Of a stretch of 64,000 nucleotides of DNA, positions 50,248 through 61,800 are shown one piece after another; position 1 is the first letter of the stretch; every line of letters starts with the position of its first letter. A program made the translations under genes and the position numbers. The notes below the pieces were generated by a model that was not told the DNA's origin, made no database searches, and saw nothing but the letters and a program-made list of their open reading frames with translations. The DNA lies in NCBI GenBank assembly GCA_036245525.1, contig BTPG01000005.1, positions 213,066,492 to 213,130,491 of the forward strand, read 5' to 3'. Source of the DNA: Semisulcospira habei. Lineage: Eukaryota; Mollusca; Gastropoda; Semisulcospiridae.

Positions 50248-50537
50248 AGAGATAGATAAAGTGAGATTTCATAACCACCCCTCCCCTAATCTATAGATTT
50301 ATTATAATCAACTAGCCATTTAGACAAACCAACTCCAACAAATACAACCAATACCTTTATTACCTAACTATTTTATTTTTATTCCAGAGATAGATAAAGT
50401 GGCACTTCAAGGGTGACAGCTCATAACCACCCCTCCCCTAATCTATAGATTTATTATAATCAACTAGCCATTTAGACAAACCAACTCCAACAAATACAAT
50501 CAATACCTTTATTACCTAGCCATTTTAGTTTTACTCC
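50248..50537. repeat. Tandem duplication, two units of about 138 and 152 bp
   Basis: Both units begin AGAGATAGATAAAGTG and share CCCTCCCCTAATCTATAGAT and AACCAACTCCAACAAATACA. The second unit has about 15 extra bases near its start. It lies just outside or within the decayed left end of Polinton copy 2. Confidence 0.9.
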
Positions 50538-50984
50538 AGAAATCATTTAAGCAGCATTTTTTGATCAACCAACCCGCGATTATTAATGCAGATCCCCACA
50601 CCCATGAGTCTAAACAGATTATTTTCTAGTGCACAAGTCATGGATACAATTATCAAGTTACTGCCTATGTTACTTTTTGGATGTTTTTTAAGTAAATTAC
50701 AAGTACTTAATAAGGTACATTATAAACCTTTAAGTAACTTTGAAGTTAGTTGCCATAAGTTTTTTCAAGTGACTTAAAACAAGTTTTTATGTGTCTTATC
50801 ATAAGTTCTTATAAGTTCTTAACCCAAGTCAATAAGACACTCAGACAGATTTTCCAAGTTACAAAGACAACAAAAAAACTTTTTTTCTCAGTAGTACTCT
50901 GGTGGTGGAGCTGATGGCATCAAATGAGCAGGCATGACATCTCTTTGCGAAGAGTATGAAAAAAATAATTGATTACAAAAACCT

Positions 50985-52359
50985 ATCATCAATTGCTTAT
51001 AAGTTTTTGTACTTTTTTCATAGTTTTTTTTACGCCTATCTCTTTTCCTTGTTCTAAAAAAGATTTCTTTAGCTCTTCAACATTTACAGCCTGATTACGC
51101 ATCTTATTCTGTATTTCAGACTTTTGTTGTTTATAGTTGGCCAAATCATCCTGGGATTGATGTATGGACAGAGACTAGAGCCTAAGTCCGAAACTATCTT
51201 CATACGCCTAAGACTAACATGTTAGTAAGACATGCATGAACTGAGACTAGGCCAAGTCTGAAACTATCTCAGGGACTAAACAGCCCAAATTTAAGCCCAT
51301 GACTTACTAGGTGTAAAGCGTCTAGTCTCTGACTAAAAGCGAACTAATCAAAATGGCAGCCACTGTCTACATGATGTTCTGCCTATCTCAACGAAATCTA
51401 CAACGAAATCGACCGTCGACACACACTAGATGAGTTTGATGATATAAAGCTTTACAAAAAGTTTTGTTTCAAGCGCCGTGAAATTTATATTTCTTGTACT
51501 TTTTGTTCTGTGATTTTTGATCTTGTAAAGTGCTTAGAGCACCATTCCTTTGGAGGTCAAGCGCTATATAAATGTACAATATTATTATTATTAATATTAT
51601 TAAAACCAAAATCGATGAGTACAGTTTACAGCAGAGTGAAGATGGAAGATAGTGGCTGTCAAAACACGTGCAGGGCAAATGCTGTTCCCAGCGGCGCATG
51701 CTCAGTGGCATTTGGAACTGGATATTTCCAAGTTAAAATTAGCACCTGACGCAAGTCGCGGACTAACCATATCTAGTCTCGGACTTTATAGTCTGTCTCA
51801 AGTCTCAGTTCATGCATCGGAAATGTATGCCTCAGTTAGTCCCTACGTAACTAGTTTCCGACTAGGGCTATGTCAGGGACTTGTCTAGTCTCTGTCCATA
51901 CATCAGACCCCTGCACTCTCTTAAATTCGTTATCATCAATTTCACTATCATTTAAAGCCTTACTGATAATAAGTTTCATACTGCTCAGCTTAGCTGCTGC
52001 AAGCGTACTCAATGCTTCATGCTTTTGCAACTTTGTATAAAATCTTTTGTTAATGGCTTCCAAACCAAAACACGCAAGGCTTGTGACAAGACCAACACCT
52101 TCAATAGCAATTTCTATAGCACTTCCAACTCCAGTCACAAACAGAGCTATACCTCCTACAGATAATCCAGCTGAAACAACACCAACAGCCATTGATGTGT
52201 TGTGTACAGAATTAAAAACCGTTTTTAACGTCTTTTGCACCTGGAGTATTTTGCTTGTTCTTTTTCCAAATACTTTAATGCTTCTGTAATATTCATTAAG
52301 CAGAATGAGTCTGCCTGTAATGTTTTATCAGGTTGTATTTGTGGATATAGTTGGGGCAT
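50985..52359 (-). pseudogene. Polinton membrane protein (copy 2), split by a MITE and frameshifted
   Basis: Homologue of the gene at 17563-18237. The start at 52359 is followed by about 40 codons, then a frameshift near 52235 in the Lys/Arg-rich part. The segment 51914-52240 is open and contains the hydrophobic core (SAGLSVGGIALFVTGVGSAI) and LEAINKRFYTKLQKHEALST. The MITE at 51154-51909 then interrupts, and the remaining C-terminus is at 50985-51153. The corresponding copy 1 gene is intact, which confirms the reading. Confidence 0.75.
51154..51909. mobile_element. 756-bp MITE with 25-bp inverted ends, TSD CCTG
   Basis: The left end starts GGATTGATGTATGGACAGAG, then ACTAG; the right end is the complement with two differences. 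CCTG flanks both sides (51150-51153 and 51910-51913), and the target without the element is present in copy 1 (ATCATCCTGCACTC near 17730-17745). Inside, 51520-51600 reads CTTAGAGCACC then GGTCAAGCGCTATATAAATG and (ATT)n, which is the 3' tail of an L2/CR1-type LINE, so the MITE captured or received such a tail. No transposase is present. Confidence 0.85.
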
Positions 52360-52378
52360 TTTAACGACAAATATTTTT

Positions 52379-53242
52379 TTAATCTTCTAATTCATTTTGC
52401 AACTCTACAAAGTTATACAATTTTTTAGCATAATAAAATGAAACAAGATCTATGTGTTCTAGGTTTATGTAACTTAGACGAACAAAAAATTGTTTATCAA
52501 TTACTACATTAATATTAGTGTTATTACTCGAAACTTCAAAATCTGTGTTTATTTTTCTACTAGCAATAACAACTCTTGTTGACTCTGCTACTGAGCTATT
52601 CCATGTAAGTTTGATTCCCTGTGCGATATCTGTTTCTTTCACATCTTCCACAGATCTCATGAGAATTTCGAAAACTATTGTCGCATCTGTATCTAAGGTA
52701 AAATTTTCTGGTACGAACGAAATAGAAGTATCTGTTCTACCCTTCCTATTTGTAAGAAGATACCTTCGTTTCCCATACTCTTGAAGTTTCAGTTTTTCTC
52801 TGCTATTTGTTTCGGAATAGCTTGGCACAAGACTTACAAGCATTGGCTCAGAGTTAACAACTTTTCTAAATAATAAGGCACCTTGATCAGTAAAATAAAC
52901 ATCAGGACTAATAAATACAAACTTTACATCCCATTCAATTGATGTAGGCAAAAGCGGAGCAGGATTAGGAATAATTACCCATTTATTACCAACATATTTT
53001 AAGCTGTAGAGCACATTACTTACAGGAGTAGGAACAGTAACATCACGAAGTTGACTAAGTTTAGGAAACTGTCTCTCATCTTCAATTACCTTTCGTTTGT
53101 ACAATACAACGGAAACAAGTTCAAGGCCATACACCTCTCCTATCTCACCTTCTTTATCAAAATCTTGCACGTCAGCCAAATCTTTCAACTCTATTGATGG
53201 ACATGCAACTGGAATAATTTTTGACTTTGGTCCAACACTCAT
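52379..53242 (-). CDS. Polinton-associated protein of unknown function, intact (copy 2)
   Basis: The 287-residue frame is uninterrupted. MSVGPKSKIIPVACPSIELK begins it; DLADVQDFDKEGEIGEVYG, VTVPTPVSNVLYSLKYVGNK, DVKFVFISPDVYFTDQGALL and IVFEILMRSVED follow. Alternating hydrophobic and polar residues suggest a beta-rich virion protein. Copy 1 has the same gene in two shifted pieces at 18267-19142. The ATG follows CTAAATAAAAA. The function is unknown, and its place between the membrane protein and the putative minor structural gene is conserved in both copies. Confidence 0.75.
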   Translation of the reverse strand: MSVGPKSKIIPVACPSIELKDLADVQDFDKEGEIGEVYGLELVSVVLYKRKVIEDERQFPKLSQLRDVTVPTPVSNVLYSLKYVGNKWVIIPNPAPLLPTSIEWDVKFVFISPDVYFTDQGALLFRKVVNSEPMLVSLVPSYSETNSREKLKLQEYGKRRYLLTNRKGRTDTSISFVPENFTLDTDATIVFEILMRSVEDVKETDIAQGIKLTWNSSVAESTRVVIASRKINTDFEVSSNNTNINVVIDKQFFVRLSYINLEHIDLVSFYYAKKLYNFVELQNELED

Positions 53243-53903
53243 TTTTTATTTAGCAAAAATAAATTTATTTAACTTCCAACACAACATAAAAATTACACAT
53301 CTCAACTGGTTTGTTATCCTGATTAGTTACTGATATATTCAATGATTCAAAGAAACTGGATTCTAATTTTTTAAACTGATAATTAGGAAATCTAATAACT
53401 ACATTTTCACAATAAGTAGCAGTTCCAGTTGGTACACATTTCAGCAAAGATGAAGGCTTTCCATTAAGAATATTATCAGTAGTGTTTAGTTCTTTTAAAT
53501 AAACATTTAGAACTGTGCGTACTGACAAATTAACAGGATATGTTCCAGTTATTTTATCAACAACTGACGTATAATACCAACCCTCAATATTATCATTTCC
53601 AAAACCTATTTCCCAATTTTCAGGTGTTATATTTCTGTCTATTAAACCAAGCAAATATGCAAGTTCACTTGAAAATATAGGTATACTACCTACAGGAACT
53701 TCTAATTCAACAAGTAAGTTAGCCTGATTTAAAGTTGCTTTAATTTTAAATTTATTTTGAAACCAGTTAGCTAAAGTACAAAAGTCATAATACCCAGATG
53801 GTATAAAGTGTGTATTAGTGTCTACACCACTATTACCAGAATCTACATAACTCATATGAAAACTTGTATCATCCGTTACATTAAACCACTTTACTGTGTA
53901 GAA

Positions 53904-56900
53904 TTGAGTTGGTGCTCACACGCCTAACAGGCTGAGTGAGACCGCTCTGCTGATTTTGTGTGCTTTTGTCTTGGACAGTGTCTTTTGTCCTGTGGATGTT
54001 TGGTACCAGAATGTGTGCCTTGATGTGGGCTTCGTTTTGGTGTGCTTTTTGTGCCATTTTGCCACCAGAAATGAGAACTATATGGATTTTTCTGTTCTTG
54101 AAGCTGTTTGTGACAGCAGTTCACAGTCAGGCAAGTCTGGATGGCTATTGTGTGCATCCAGCTGTGACCCAGTTCAAAGGTGGTGCTACAGTGCATGACT
54201 GTTTTCAACCTGTCAACACTGGTGCATTTACACCCGAGTTTACATCTACTCACACTTTCACTGCCTTCACCGACACTGGTACAGATGTACCCTGCATTAT
54301 TGCAGTGCCTGATTTTGCCGCATGTTTACCTTCGTCGGCCAGTGCTGCAGTACCTGATGTCAAGCCTTCTTGTGCCAGTGCATGTGTGTCTACAGTCGCT
54401 GCCAGACCTCGCCCATACTACTATGCCTATAGCAGAGATGCCTTGTTGGACATTGGTATTCAGCACTCTGTTCCGCTGTGGGGATGTGTGTGTACAAGGT
54501 TGCGTTCACTGGATATTCATTCCAGGTCACCTACTCTCACCTGCTCCAACAGCAACAGAAGGAAGCGGCCTCGCAGAGGTGGTTGCCGTAAACTTAAATA
54601 TGGTAGGCCAATTCCAATCATTGTCTCCTTCCCATCACCCAAGATCACTGTGCCCCACTCAGTTGACTTTCGGAATCTTACAACAGTTCCTGTTTTCAGT
54701 GAATCTATTAAACACGGAAACGGACACTCACTCTCGGTGGCACTGTTCAATGCACGTTCTGTGGGAACTCAGGAGAAACGCTGTGAGATCAGTGAATTTA
54801 TCAAAGACAATAACACTGACATTATGCTGCTCACCGAGACTTGGCTTAGACCTTCCGGTGATGAAGCTAAGTGTCTGGATCTTGCCCCTCCGGGATATCA
54901 TGCCAAGTCTTTCCCCCGCAGCTCCTCTCGTGGAGGTGGTATAGCTGTTATCTACAGAGACTCTCTCGGACCCTATCTGACGTGCGTGTCGTCTTTTCAG
55001 TTTGAACATTCATCTTTTGAACTTGTCGAAGTGAAGCTCGGCCTCCCATGCAAACCTATCAATTTATTTTGTTTATATCGCCCTCCACCGAATAGAAAGA
55101 ATAAACTGACTGACAGTATGTTTATTGAACAGTTTCCAGACTTGTTGGACATGTGCAACTCATGCAAGGGCGATGTGCTCATACTGGGCGACCTCAACTT
55201 TCATTATGATCGTCCGGACCACACTTATACAGCCAAGCTTTTGGACGTTTTGCACATGTTCAACATGTCTCAAGCTGTAAATGTGCCGACCCATAGGCAT
55301 GGTCACATACTAGATTGGGTAATTTGCAGGTGCGACAGTGACATTTTGCGTTCAGCCCTGGTGACTGACGCTATTGCCTCTGACCATCTATGTGTCATTT
55401 CAGAACTGAATGTGTTAGCACCTCCCCCTCCTTCTGCTACAAAAACTGTGCGTAACATCCGCGCCATTGATCGTTTATCCTTCACTGCAGATATTCAGAA
55501 CTGTTTGTCAGCCGTCCGTGATCTCGACGCGGAGCAGCTTCACGCCTGTCTTCGCTCTGTCTTTGACCAGCACGCCCCGCCTACTCAGCGTACCGTATCT
55601 GGGAGAACACCTTCCCCATGGTACAGTGCCACCGCGAATGAACTGCGCTCCGCAAAACAGTGTCGTCGCCAGACCGAGAGGCAGTGGCGCAAAACTCGTC
55701 TTACTATACATAAGCAACTGTTTTGCTCTGCAAAGAATTTTGTTACAAAACTTGTTTGCAGTGCAAAAACCTCATTTGTCTCCCTTAAAATTGCTGCTTG
55801 CAACACCAGCAAAGAGTTGTATGCCATAACCAACCGCCTGTTGGGTAAGGGTAAATCCACGCCACTCCCAAGTGTTCACCCAGTCTCAGAGCTGCCCGGT
55901 CTTTTCTCAGACTTTTTCTTGAGTAAAGTGCAGTTAATTCGTGATGGTATTGATGCGCAACCATGCCAGGCTGACCCTTCGTATGCTGACAGGTGTTTTG
56001 AGGGTCAGATATTCTCAAAATTTGAACCTGTGACTGACGAAGAGGTGTGTGTGATTCTGAAGAAAACTGCCCCCAAGTCTTGTGAACTAGATCCCATGCC
56101 CACTTCCCTCCTGTATGAGTGTATAGATGTCATTCTTCCTCACATTACCCATGTCATCAATCATTCGCTTCAAACTGGTTCTTTTCCCACCTTGTACAAA
56201 AACGCAGTTGTCAAGCCACTTTTGAAGAAAGCATCTTTAGATCAGAATGACTTTAAAAATTACAGACCTGTGTCAAATCTTCCATTTATATCAAAGGTCA
56301 TTGAGAAAGTTGTGCTCTCTCAGACCCTGAAGCATCTCACCGTCAACAATCTCTTAAATCCCCTACAATCAGCCTACCGCTCGAGTCACAGCACGGAAAC
56401 AGCTTTACTGAAAATCATGAATGACTTGTTGCTTGCACTGGACGATGGTCAGATTTCGGTTTTAGCTTTGCTGGATCTGTCTAGCGCATTTGATACGATT
56501 GACCATAGCACCTTGTTCTGTCGCCTTGAACGTGTCTTTGGTATCCAGGGACAGGTTTTTGATTGGTTCAAATCATATTTGTCTAACCGGTCACAGACTG
56601 TTTCTGTCTGTGGTCATCTTTCAGTTGCCGCCCCTCTGTGTTTCGGAGTACCCCAAGGGTCAGTCCTTGGGCCTGTGCTCTTCATCATGTATATGCAGCC
56701 CTTGTCGGGTGTCATAGCTGCACGCCCAATTTCTCACCACGCGTACTCTGATGACACGCAGTTGTATATATCAGGCCATGTTGAGCAGGTCGATGCCATC
56801 ATCCAGTGTGTGCAACAGTCAGTTTCTGATGTTAGAACATGGATGATAGCCAACAAATTAAAACTGAATGAAGATAAAACAGAAGCCATGCTAGTTTCCT

Positions 56901-57896
56901 CTACCAGAATATCTTCCTCCTTACCGCAGTCCATCACAATACTAGACACTGAAGTTAGCTTTTCTGATCAGGTGAGAAATCTTGGCGTCACTATCGATTG
57001 CTGCCTCTCACTAAAACAACACGTTTTGAATGCCTGTAGATCTGCATTCATTGAACTGCGTCGCATTAGTTCCATCAGGCATCTTCTCACACCAGAAGCC
57101 ACTAAAACGCTGGTCTGCTCCTTTGTCTTGTCCCGACTCGATTACGGCAACGCACTCCTGTGTGGCTGTCCTCAGTACCTTCTGGATCGGCTCCAGAGGG
57201 TGCAGAACTCAGCAGCACGGCTTGTTGTCAAGGCAAAGAAGTCAGACCACATCACACCCATCTTGCGTTCACTCCATTGGTTGCCTATCACATCCAGGGT
57301 ACAATACAAAGTTCTGTCCATCTGTCATACCTGTCTGTCTACTTCTACTGGCCCTGTCTATCTTTCTGATCTTCTTCATGTGTACACACCTTCAAGACAG
57401 CTCCGTTCCTCAGCAGACACTAAACTATTACGCTTTCCGACTGTGAGAACTAAGTCTTTTGGCGAGAGGTCTGTCTCATACCAAGGACCATTTCTCTGGA
57501 ACAAACTCCCACAGTCCCTCAGATATGTTGAACCAGCGAATAGTTTCCGGCAGTCTTTAAAGACACATCTATTCCTTTAAACGTGCATTCACCGTTATAA
57601 TTATTTTATTTTTGTTTTTGGTGCTGCTGTCAGTGAGAGCTGCCTAGTGTATCTGTTATTAGTTTTATGGTACACGTATATCTTTGGTGTGTGTGAGCAT
57701 TTCTTGTTGGTGTGTTTATTCTGCTAAGTTTATTTTCCCTGTATATCTTGTTGCGTGAGTGTGTATGTTAGGGCATATATATGTGCTGTAGGATGCAAGG
57801 TCTGTGTATGTTAGTATGTCATTTGTACGGCGCCTAGAGCTTTTCTTTCAAAAGTATAGGCGCCTTAAAAATATACATTATTATTATTATTATTAT
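53904..57896 (+). mobile_element. L2/CR1-type LINE with an intact ORF
   Basis: A 4.0-kb element is flanked by TAGAA at 53899-53903 and 57897-57901. Its 3' UTR ends with GCGCCTAGAGC, about 20 bp, then TATAGGCGCC (a stem-loop), TTAAAAATATACATT and (ATT)n. This stem-loop plus ATT tail is typical of L2/CR1-clade elements and probably serves as the recognition site for the reverse transcriptase. The ORF is complete, so the insertion is young. It lies inside a Polinton gene. Confidence 0.9.
53960..57580 (+). CDS. LINE endonuclease/reverse transcriptase, intact, hydrophobic N-terminus
   Basis: A 1206-residue uninterrupted frame. Residues about 5-60 hold several hydrophobic stretches (WTVSFVLWMFG, WASFWCAFCAIL, IWIFLFLKLFVTAV) followed by a Cys-containing region and a basic segment RKRPRRGG. 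The APE-type endonuclease, about 255-500, has NARSVG, LLTETWLRPSGDE, GGGIAVIYR, ILGDLNFHYD, HILDWVICR and ASDHLCVI. The reverse transcriptase includes KSCELDPMPTSLL, YRPVSNLPFISKVIEKVV, LLDLSSAFDTIDH (motif A), GVPQGSVLGPVLF (motif B) and HAYSDDTQLYI (motif C, with YSDD where YADD is usual). The C-terminus has SDHITPILRSLHWLPI. All catalytic Asp, Glu and His residues are present, so it may be competent. Either the hydrophobic N-terminus is used or translation starts further downstream. Confidence 0.9.
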   Translation: MLLSWTVSFVLWMFGTRMCALMWASFWCAFCAILPPEMRTIWIFLFLKLFVTAVHSQASLDGYCVHPAVTQFKGGATVHDCFQPVNTGAFTPEFTSTHTFTAFTDTGTDVPCIIAVPDFAACLPSSASAAVPDVKPSCASACVSTVAARPRPYYYAYSRDALLDIGIQHSVPLWGCVCTRLRSLDIHSRSPTLTCSNSNRRKRPRRGGCRKLKYGRPIPIIVSFPSPKITVPHSVDFRNLTTVPVFSESIKHGNGHSLSVALFNARSVGTQEKRCEISEFIKDNNTDIMLLTETWLRPSGDEAKCLDLAPPGYHAKSFPRSSSRGGGIAVIYRDSLGPYLTCVSSFQFEHSSFELVEVKLGLPCKPINLFCLYRPPPNRKNKLTDSMFIEQFPDLLDMCNSCKGDVLILGDLNFHYDRPDHTYTAKLLDVLHMFNMSQAVNVPTHRHGHILDWVICRCDSDILRSALVTDAIASDHLCVISELNVLAPPPPSATKTVRNIRAIDRLSFTADIQNCLSAVRDLDAEQLHACLRSVFDQHAPPTQRTVSGRTPSPWYSATANELRSAKQCRRQTERQWRKTRLTIHKQLFCSAKNFVTKLVCSAKTSFVSLKIAACNTSKELYAITNRLLGKGKSTPLPSVHPVSELPGLFSDFFLSKVQLIRDGIDAQPCQADPSYADRCFEGQIFSKFEPVTDEEVCVILKKTAPKSCELDPMPTSLLYECIDVILPHITHVINHSLQTGSFPTLYKNAVVKPLLKKASLDQNDFKNYRPVSNLPFISKVIEKVVLSQTLKHLTVNNLLNPLQSAYRSSHSTETALLKIMNDLLLALDDGQISVLALLDLSSAFDTIDHSTLFCRLERVFGIQGQVFDWFKSYLSNRSQTVSVCGHLSVAAPLCFGVPQGSVLGPVLFIMYMQPLSGVIAARPISHHAYSDDTQLYISGHVEQVDAIIQCVQQSVSDVRTWMIANKLKLNEDKTEAMLVSSTRISSSLPQSITILDTEVSFSDQVRNLGVTIDCCLSLKQHVLNACRSAFIELRRISSIRHLLTPEATKTLVCSFVLSRLDYGNALLCGCPQYLLDRLQRVQNSAARLVVKAKKSDHITPILRSLHWLPITSRVQYKVLSICHTCLSTSTGPVYLSDLLHVYTPSRQLRSSADTKLLRFPTVRTKSFGERSVSYQGPFLWNKLPQSLRYVEPANSFRQSLKTHLFL

Positions 57897-58020
57897 TAGA
57901 ACATTTCATGGATAGCTACAGTCTTGTTACCATCACGATTATCAATCCCATTATTTAACCACACTGGTTTTTATGTGTCAATATTTGTTAAGGTTGATTT
58001 TTTTGTGTCAATATTTTTTG

Positions 58021-58093
58021 GCGGGGAAGTGGCGCAGTGGTTAAGGCGTCTGCCTCCAATGCCAAAGGTGCGAGGTTCGATACCGGGTTCCGG
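58021..58093 (+). promoter_or_regulatory. tRNA-like pol III promoter at the 5' end of the RTE LINE
   Basis: TGGCGCAGTGG at 58030-58040 fits the A box (TRGYNNANNNG) and GGTTCGATACC at 58074-58084 fits the B box exactly, 34 bp apart. The sequence between (TTAAGGCGTCTGCCTCCAAT) resembles a tRNA anticodon arm. It is not a working tRNA gene, since no convincing acceptor stem pairs. It could give RNA polymerase III transcription of the LINE start, or mark an ancestral SINE joined to the LINE. Confidence 0.7.
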
Positions 58094-58801
58094 CGTTGGA
58101 TTTTTCTCCTCTGGTAAGTGTCACCGTCTGGGCAGTGGGCAGATGTTCACATCTGCACGGGACATAGACGACCCCGGCCCCCACAAGTCCCCTGCTGCCT
58201 TGCAGGCTTGGCCGCTTGGCTGCGGAAAGGCTAAGGGAGGAAACCCCTGACATCAAAGCCCCCGTGTCTCCGGGGAAGGCTTTTGAGCCAGAGACTAAGA
58301 CAAGGACAGTCTGATATAAAACCTATGACCCGAGGACCTCGATGCCACCGTCCCAGCTTGCTAGGCCATGGCAAACGAACCAAGGGTTTAAAGGGTGGGG
58401 CCAGTACTGCGCACACTGCACTCCACCAAAAAGCTCCACCGCGCAGGCTTTAGGAAACGCCCACGGACTATGACACTGAACTTTCCAAGTCCTGTAGCGA
58501 TGGGCAAGGGGCAAAACGGCAGGTGAAAGATGTCACTGGAAGCCGCAGTCTCAAACCTGCATGCAGGCGGTTCAGGATATTGGTCGCCTGATGTTGACCT
58601 GGGGATGACAACGTCACTCGGCACACCCTGAACGACCAAGCAGCCTTCTCTAGGGACAGCACTGCTTGCTCCACACGGAGAGGGGCCTAGAAAAGGTGGC
58701 CTAACCAAAGCTCATCCCCTCGTAACCCAGTTGGCTAGCCGCGGTCAACGGGCATCTTCTCATGCGGTCAGAAAACAAGAAAAAACAATGGATCCACTCT
58801 C

Positions 58802-61800
58802 ATGACGACCACGACCGGACTCAACGTTGCATGCTGGAACATCCGAACCATGCTCGACACAGCAGACAGCGGACGCCCTGAACGTCGCTCCGCCCTCATT
58901 GCCCATGAATTGCGGAGGTTAAACATCGACATCGCCGCGCTCAGCGAAGTACGCCTCCCGGAGGAAGGCAGCCTCCAAGAACTTGGCGCTGGCTACACCC
59001 TCTACTGGTCAGGCAGGCCTGCATCAGAAAGACGGCTCTCAGGCGTGGGCTTCATGGTGAAGACCCACATTGCGACTAAGTTGGAAAACCTACCAACGGG
59101 TCACTCCGACCGCATCATGTCCATGCGCCTCCCACTGAGACACCAGCAATACGTCACCCTTCTCAGTGTGTACTCCCCAACCCTCCTGGCAGAGCCTGCA
59201 GAAAAAGACAAGTTCTACTCTGACCTGCGCAGCCTCCTGCAGAGCACCCCTGCAGACGACAAAGTCATCATCCTTGGCGACTTCAACGCCAGAGTGGGCC
59301 AAGACTTTGAAGCCTGGAAAGGAGTCCTCGGCAAGCATGGCGTTGGGAACTGCAATGACAATGGTCGCCTACTGTTGGAGCTCTGTGCAGAGCAGCAACT
59401 TGTCATCACCAACACTACTTTCCAGCAAAAGGACAGTCGAAAAACCACCTGGATGCATCCTCGCTCCAAGCACTGGCACCTTATCGATTATGTCCTAGTG
59501 CGTCAGAGGGACCGCAGTGACGTCCTCCTCGCCAGAGTGATGCCCAGCGCAGAGTGCCACACTGACCACCGCCTTGTTCGCTGCAAACTCAGGCTCCGCC
59601 TCAAGCTGAAACCCAAGAAAGGGGGCCCCCCCAAGAAAAAGCTTGATGTTGCCAGCCTTCAGCGTGACGACAAGAGAGCTGCCCTTCAGGCCGATTTACA
59701 GCGCATGCTCAAAGACACAGTTGATCCAGCAGACTCCTCCCCTGAAACACTCTGGGAACAACTGAAAACTGCTATTGTAAAATCTTCTGTGGAAGTCTTG
59801 GGCTTTGCTAGAAAGAGGAACAAAGACTGGTTTGACGAAAACGACGTAGAGATCCAGGAACTTCTAGCAAAAAAAAGAGCCGCCCACCAGGCCCACCTAG
59901 CCCAGCCTTCCTGCCCTGTGAAGAAGTCTGCCTTCCGCCTCATCTGCAGCAGTCTCCAGCTCAAGCTTAGAGAGCTCCAGAACGAGTGGTGGTCCAGACT
60001 CGCACAGAGGACCCAGCTCTGCGCTGACAACGGTGACTACAGGGGCTTCTACGAAGCACTGAAAGCAGTGTATGGCCCTAGGCACCTGGTACAAAGTCCC
60101 TTGCGAAGCGCTGATGGACAGGCACTCCTCACAGATAATACCTCCATCTTGAACCGCTGGTCGGAATACTTTCAGGACCTCTTCGGCGCTGAGCGCACTG
60201 TTCAAGAAACAGTCATCCTCCAAATCCCACACCTTCCACTAAAGGTTGAATTGGACGAACCGCCCACCGCCGAAGAGACCGTCACAGCCATCCACCAGCT
60301 CAAGAGTGGCAAAGCAGCAGGCATTGACGGAATCCCGCCAGAGATCTGGAAACATAGAGGCCCAGCACTGCACAACAAGCTCCACGACCTCTTTCTCTGC
60401 TGCTGGGAAAAAGGAACACTACCAAAGGATCTCCGTGATGCAGTCATCATCACCCTGTACAAGAACAAAGGAGAGAAGTCTGCCTGCTCTAATTATCGTG
60501 GAATTACCCTGCTGTCCATTGCCGGGAAAATTCTCGCAAGGTTGCTCCTGAATCGGCTGGTACCTGCCATCGCTGAAGACCACCTCCCAGAGGGCCAGTG
60601 TGGCTTCAGAGCCAACAGGAGTACCACCGACATGGTCTTTGTGCTGAGACAGCTTCAGGAGAAGTGCCGCGAGCAGAACAAAGGGCTATACGTAACGTTT
60701 GTCGACCTAACAAAAGCGTTTGACACTGTGAGCAGGCAAGGTATGTGGCAGATCCTGGAGCGACTAGGTTGTCCCCCAAAGTTCCTCAACATGATCGTCC
60801 AGCTCCACGAGGACCAGCAAGGCCAGGTCAGACTAAACAGTGACCTCTCAGAACCATTCCCCATTCGCAACGGCGTGAAGCAAGGCTGCGTGCTGGCACC
60901 TACCCTCTTCACCATCTTCTTCAGCATGATGTTGAAGCAGGCCACAGTGGACCTCGACGATGACGACGCAGTGTACATCAGGTATCGTCTCGATGGCAGC
61001 CTGTTCAACCTCAGACGACTGCAGGCCCACACGAAAACCCTAGACCAACTGATTCGTGAGCTGCTCTTTGCTGATGACGCTGCCCTCGTTGCACACACAG
61101 AGAGAGCCTTGCAGCGCATTACGTCCTGCTTCGCAGATGCCGCCCAGCTCTTTGGACTTGAGGTCAGTCTGAAAAAGACAGAGGTCCTTCATCAGCCGGC
61201 ACCCAAGGAAGAGCATCGCCCTCCCCACATCACCATCGGCGAGTCCGAACTGAAGTCTGTACACCAGTTTACCTACCTTGGCTGCATTATCACGTCAGAC
61301 GCCAAGCTGGACAAGGAGCTGGACAACAGGCTGGCAAAAGCGAACAGTGCTTTCGGGCGACTATTCAAGCGGGTGTGGCACAATCAACAGCTGAAAAAAG
61401 GCACCAAGATCAGCGTGTACAGAGCTGTCGTCCTCACCACCCTGCTGTACGGTTCCGAGTCCTGGGCCCTCTACCGCAGCCAACTACGACTCCTCGAACG
61501 CTTTCACCAGCGCTGCCTGCGTACCATCCTCAGCATTCACTGGAGTGACTATGTCACCAACGTCGAGGTCCTTGAACAGGCGGAAACTGTGAGCATCGAG
61601 GCTTTGCTGCTGCGGACACAGCTTCGCTGGGCGGGGCACGTCTCCAGGATGGAGGATCATCGCCTACCCAAGATCACTCTGTTCGGCGAGCTCGCCACTG
61701 GACACCGAGACAGAGGGGCACCAAAGAAGAGATACAAAGACGGTCTCAAGAAGTCACTTAGTGTCTGCCAAATCGACCACCGCCAGTGGTCTTCGCTTGC

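Noticed and set aside
58021..58093. A genuine tRNA gene
   Set aside because: A and B boxes fit, but no acceptor stem pairs convincingly and the sequence sits at the 5' end of a LINE. Treated as a tRNA-derived promoter.
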